NCBI GenBank assembly: GCA_963792075.1
Contig: CAWBUW010000005.1
Span: 1-22,516, forward strand
From: CAWBUW01 sp963792075
Lineage (GTDB): Bacteria > Chloroflexota > Anaerolineae > Anaerolineales > UBA4823
Length of the DNA stretch: 22,516 bases
Direction of reading: 5' to 3'
The notes under the pieces were generated by a model. It searched no databases and was not told the origin of the DNA. It was given only the letters and a program-made list of their open reading frames with translations. Made by a program: the position numbers and the translations under genes. Below, one piece after another: positions 19,538 through 22,516 of this stretch (the stretch's first letter is position 1; each line of letters begins with the position of its first letter).

Positions 19538-22378
19538 GTGTCAGACCTGCGACCCGAATCTTTTCCCTTTCTCGCCCCCCAGCGCGTGCTGACCCGCCCG
19601 CTGGAGCGCATCGCCTACGCCAACGACGCCAGCATCTACCGGCTGATTCCACAAGCAGTGGTCCAGCCGGTTTCGATCGAAGAAGTCCAGGCGCTGTTCT
19701 GCTTCAGCCAGGAGCGAAGTATTCCAATCACCTTCCGGGCGGCGGGCACCAGCCTGTCGGGGCAGGCCGTGAGCGATGGCGTGCTGGTCGACCTGTCCAA
19801 ACACTGGCGCAGTATTCAGATCGAAGACGCAGGCCACTTGATCCGCTTGCAGCCAGGGGTGATCGGGGCGCACGCCAACCTGGCCCTGCGTCCGTACGCC
19901 CGCCGGATTGGCCCCGACCCAGCCTCGATCGATGCCTGCATGTTGGGCGGCATTCTGGCCAACAACGCCAGCGGGATGTGCTGTGGGGTGATTGAAAACG
20001 CCTACCATACCCTGCATTCGCTGACCGTAGTCCTGCCCAATGGCCTGGTGTTGGACACCGCCGACCCGGCAGCGTCCGCCAAATTGTTGGAATCTGCCCC
20101 CCAGCTTGTCCAAGGCCTGCTCGACCTGCGCCTCCGGTTGCTGGCGGACGCGGAGCTGACTGCGCGGGTGCGCCTCCGCTACCGGCGCAAAAACACCACC
20201 GGCTACTCGCTCAACGCCTTGCTCGATTACAGCGAACCGCTCGACATCTTGAGCCACCTGCTGATCGGCTCCGAGGGCACGCTGGGATTCATCGCCGAAG
20301 CGGTTTTGCACACCCTGCCAGATTACCCCTTCAAAGCCACCGGCCTGCTGTATTTCAATTCGGTGCAGGAAGCCGCTGATGCGCTCATTCCGCTGACCGC
20401 ATCGGGAGCGCGGGCGCTGGAAATCATGGACCGGGCCTCGCTGCGCTCGGTAGAAGACCTGCCAGGCGCGCCAGAGATTTTGCGCCACCTGCCAGAACAA
20501 GCCGCAGCCATCCTGGTCGAATATCAGGCCGCGACAGATTCCGAACTGGCGGATTTTCGGCAGCGGGCAGAGCAAGCCTGCCAGAACTTAAGCTTGCTCC
20601 AACCCGCCGAGTTCAGCACAGACCCTGCGATCCAGGCGGCGTTGTGGAAACTGCGCAAGGGGCTGTTACCGGCTATCGGCGCCACCCGTCCTCAGGGCAC
20701 CAGCGTCATCATCGAAGACTTGACCTTCCCGGTTGACCGGCTGGCGCAGGCCATCACTGACCTGCAGGCCCTGTTCGTCCGACACGGCTATACCGACGGA
20801 ATCATCTACGGGCACGCCAAAGATGGCAACCTGCACTTTTGCCTCTCCCAATCCTTCAACGACGAAGTCGAGATTATGCGCTATGCCCGCTTCATGGACG
20901 AAGTGGTCGCCCTGGTCACAGAGAAATATGACGGGGCGCTGAAAGCGGAACATGGCACGGGACGCAACATGGCTCCCTTTGTGGAACGTGAATGGGGGGC
21001 GACCGCTTACAGAATCATGTTCGACCTGAAGCAGTTGTTCGACCCGAGCGGCTTGCTCAACCCTGGGGTGCTGATCAATCCCGATCCGCAAGCCCACCTG
21101 CAGAACCTGAAAAGCATGCCGGGGGTGGAGAGCGAAGTGGATCGCTGTATCGAGTGCGGATTCTGCGAATCGAAATGCCCCAGCCGCCGCCTGACGCTCA
21201 CCCCGCGCCAGCGGATCGTTCTGCGCCGTGAAATGGCACGCCAACGCGAGCTGGCTCACGACCCCGCACTTTTGATCGCTATCCAGCAAGATTTTGAGTA
21301 TGCAGGGATGGACACTTGCGCGGTGGATGGCCTGTGCGCCACCGCCTGCCCGGTCAACATCAACACTGGCGACTTGGTTAAGCACATGCGTGCCGGTTCT
21401 ATTTCGGAACGCGGCCAGAAAATTGCACTGCGGCTCTCGGAGCATTTTGCCTGGCTGGAACGCGGCCTGGGACTGGGCGTGCGCCTGGGTCACCTGGCCG
21501 AGCGTGTGATCAGCGTGAGCGGAATTCTCGCGCTCACCCGGCTGGTTGAGAAATTGACCCGACTGAACCTACCTAAATGGAATGCGGCGGTGCCATATGC
21601 CACCCGGTGCATTCCAGCCACCGAAGCCGCGCAGGCTGAATACGTCTATTTTCCATCTTGCATAACGCGCATGATGGGCGTCCCGCCTGGCGACAAAGAT
21701 TTACCCGACCTGCTTGAAACGCTTACTCACCTGAGTCAGCGCGCCGAGGTCAGGGTCTGGATCCCGCCCCAGGTGACGGGGCTGTGCTGTGGCATGCCCT
21801 TTGGCTCCAAAGGATACACCCTCGCCTACCGCGACATGCTCCAGCGCACCCTGAACCACCTGTGGGAGTGGTCGGAGCACGGTCGCTTGCCAGTGGTGCT
21901 CGATGCCTCATCTTGTGCCTACACCCTGCGTACCTGCGCCGCGGCGCTCAGTTTGGAAGATCGCGCCCGCTGGGAAAAGCTAACCCTCCTCGACCCGATC
22001 GAATACGCCCACGATGTGCTCCTGCCGCGCCTGGAGCTGCACTTCATCCCGGACGAAGTCATCCTGCACCCCAACTGCGCCGGCCGTAAGTTGGATTTAC
22101 AGGAAAAACTACTCGCTATTGCACGGCGCTGCGCCGCTTCGGCGGTCATTCCGCAAAACCTGGATTGCTGTGCCTTCGCCGGGGATCGCGGCCTGCTCTT
22201 CCCCGAGCTGACCGCCTCAGCCACCGCCCTGGAATCAGAAGAAGTGCGCGCTCACCATTACGACGGCTACTACTCCAGCAACCTGACCTGTGAAATGGGC
22301 ATGACAGTAGCGACGGGCAAGCCGTATCGCTCGATTTTGTACCTGATGGAAAAGGCCAGCGCGGAGGTTGGGATCTAA
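19538..22378 (+). CDS. FAD/Fe-S D-lactate dehydrogenase, Dld-II-like
   Basis: A 946-residue fusion of a GlcD-like flavoprotein and a GlcF-like Fe-S protein. The FAD domain has ITFRAAGTSLSGQAVSDG and GSEGTLGF, and the flavin-oxidase C-terminal part ends with AEHGTGRNMAP. Two 4Fe-4S motifs follow (C537, C540, C543, C547-P and C594, C600, C604-P), then two CCG-type domains (C708 with C750-C751; C847 with C877-C878). The second reads CCAFAGDRG, Ala replacing the usual Gly. Architecture and length match Shewanella Dld-II, a respiratory D-lactate dehydrogenase. Directly after murQ and the kinase, its likely job is to oxidise the D-lactate released by MurQ to pyruvate and feed electrons to the membrane. 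Glycolate or another 2-hydroxyacid is the alternative. The start is GTG 19538; no strong Shine-Dalgarno is visible. Confidence 0.88.
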   Translation: MSDLRPESFPFLAPQRVLTRPLERIAYANDASIYRLIPQAVVQPVSIEEVQALFCFSQERSIPITFRAAGTSLSGQAVSDGVLVDLSKHWRSIQIEDAGHLIRLQPGVIGAHANLALRPYARRIGPDPASIDACMLGGILANNASGMCCGVIENAYHTLHSLTVVLPNGLVLDTADPAASAKLLESAPQLVQGLLDLRLRLLADAELTARVRLRYRRKNTTGYSLNALLDYSEPLDILSHLLIGSEGTLGFIAEAVLHTLPDYPFKATGLLYFNSVQEAADALIPLTASGARALEIMDRASLRSVEDLPGAPEILRHLPEQAAAILVEYQAATDSELADFRQRAEQACQNLSLLQPAEFSTDPAIQAALWKLRKGLLPAIGATRPQGTSVIIEDLTFPVDRLAQAITDLQALFVRHGYTDGIIYGHAKDGNLHFCLSQSFNDEVEIMRYARFMDEVVALVTEKYDGALKAEHGTGRNMAPFVEREWGATAYRIMFDLKQLFDPSGLLNPGVLINPDPQAHLQNLKSMPGVESEVDRCIECGFCESKCPSRRLTLTPRQRIVLRREMARQRELAHDPALLIAIQQDFEYAGMDTCAVDGLCATACPVNINTGDLVKHMRAGSISERGQKIALRLSEHFAWLERGLGLGVRLGHLAERVISVSGILALTRLVEKLTRLNLPKWNAAVPYATRCIPATEAAQAEYVYFPSCITRMMGVPPGDKDLPDLLETLTHLSQRAEVRVWIPPQVTGLCCGMPFGSKGYTLAYRDMLQRTLNHLWEWSEHGRLPVVLDASSCAYTLRTCAAALSLEDRARWEKLTLLDPIEYAHDVLLPRLELHFIPDEVILHPNCAGRKLDLQEKLLAIARRCAASAVIPQNLDCCAFAGDRGLLFPELTASATALESEEVRAHHYDGYYSSNLTCEMGMTVATGKPYRSILYLMEKASAEVGI

Positions 22379-22385
22379 TCCCAAA

Positions 22386-22399
22386 GGGTGGTAACACCC
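22386..22399. other. Small hairpin after the operon
   Basis: GGGTG (22386-22390) pairs with CACCC (22395-22399) around a GTAA tetraloop (GNRA type). It starts 7 bases after the dehydrogenase stop and could protect the 3' end of the operon mRNA. It lacks a T run. Confidence 0.3.
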
Positions 22400-22414
22400 A
22401 CGATCCGCTCTTCC

Positions 22415-22441
22415 TTGAGATTGGTTGCGACAGATTATAAT
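22415..22441 (+). promoter_or_regulatory. Promoter of ung with ATG at +1 (leaderless)
   Basis: A perfect -10 box TATAAT (22436-22441) is preceded by TTGAGA (22415-22420) after 15 bases. The box abuts ATG 22442, and ATG 22448 is exactly 7 bases downstream of its end, at the expected transcription start. This leaves no room for a ribosome binding site and matches the geometry at 73-85. Confidence 0.5.
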
Positions 22442-22447
22442 ATGGAT

Positions 22448-22516
22448 ATGCCGATCCCTGAAAGCTGGCTACCTGTTTTAGGTGAAGAACAGAATAAACC
22501 GTATTACCAGGAGTTG
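22448..22516 (+). CDS. ung: Uracil-DNA glycosylase, family 1 (5' fragment)
   Basis: The frame runs open off the window end. The visible residues SWLPVLGEEQNKPYYQEL match the start of family 1 uracil-DNA glycosylases, where a Trp, a Val-Leu, an acidic pair and a KPYF/QPYF-type segment precede the catalytic domain (E. coli Ung has DVLAEEKQQPYF). The enzyme excises uracil from DNA. ATG 22448 is preferred because the promoter predicts the transcript to begin there; ATG 22442 adds only Met-Asp. It is not part of the salvage operon, having its own promoter. Catalytic motifs lie outside the window. Confidence 0.7.
   Translation, partial: MPIPESWLPVLGEEQNKPYYQEL

Noticed and set aside
19541..20575. 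A 344-codon minus-strand frame inside the dehydrogenase gene
   Set aside because: The plus-strand protein has intact FAD motifs throughout this stretch; the antisense translation has no family features.

Overview
The window looks like a chromosomal segment from a Chloroflexota bacterium, probably class Anaerolineae. This is an inference. It rests on the long Pro/Thr/Glu-rich linker behind the lipobox of the solute-binding protein, the GC-rich codon use of the large operon, and the mix of gene families. No rRNA or tRNA gene is visible to confirm it.

Layout. (1) Positions 1-1049: the terminator of an unseen upstream gene runs into a promoter that places ATG 85 at or next to the transcription start. 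Behind it is a two-gene unit, a DUF6922-like protein and an AbiEii-type nucleotidyltransferase. (2) 1088-1667, minus strand: a small three-helix membrane protein and an XRE-type regulator, with a three-half-site operator over the regulator's own promoter. (3) 1847-2533: a multi-spanning membrane protein of unknown function. (4) 2711-3703, minus strand: an alpha/beta hydrolase. Two short stretches on either side of it (2583-2681 and 3783-3896) may be decayed coding sequence. (5) 3917-22378: one co-directional operon of 16 genes. (6) From 22442: the first codons of a uracil-DNA glycosylase gene, cut by the window edge.

The operon reads as a peptidoglycan (muropeptide) salvage and MurNAc catabolism system. 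A GntR/HutC regulator sits behind a perfect 12-bp palindrome resembling NagR/DasR operators. Next come a NamZ-type exo-beta-N-acetylmuramidase, a complete Opp/Dpp-type importer (two permeases, two ATPases, lipoprotein binding protein), a GNAT, a 60-residue membrane protein, a NagZ-type lipoprotein, a tandem-GNAT protein resembling clostridial GlmA, an AmiE-like serine hydrolase, AnmK, MurQ, a BadF/BadG-type amino-sugar kinase (NagK/MurK type), and an FAD/Fe-S D-lactate dehydrogenase of the Dld-II type.

A plausible flow is this. NagZ trims GlcNAc outside the membrane and the transporter imports MurNAc-peptides. The AmiE-like enzyme and NamZ, neither with a signal peptide, release peptide and MurNAc in the cytoplasm. 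AnmK and the second kinase phosphorylate anhydroMurNAc and MurNAc/GlcNAc. MurQ splits MurNAc-6P into GlcNAc-6P and D-lactate, and the terminal dehydrogenase oxidises the D-lactate. NagA and NagB are not in the window.

The most surprising single observation is the binding protein. Its solute-binding domain appears circularly permuted: the segment that normally opens the domain lies at the C terminus. Other points of note are a one-base frameshift at the 3' end of the second permease gene, a 15-bp perfect hairpin between the binding protein and nagZ, and two promoters that each place an ATG seven bases after the -10 box, suggesting leaderless mRNAs.
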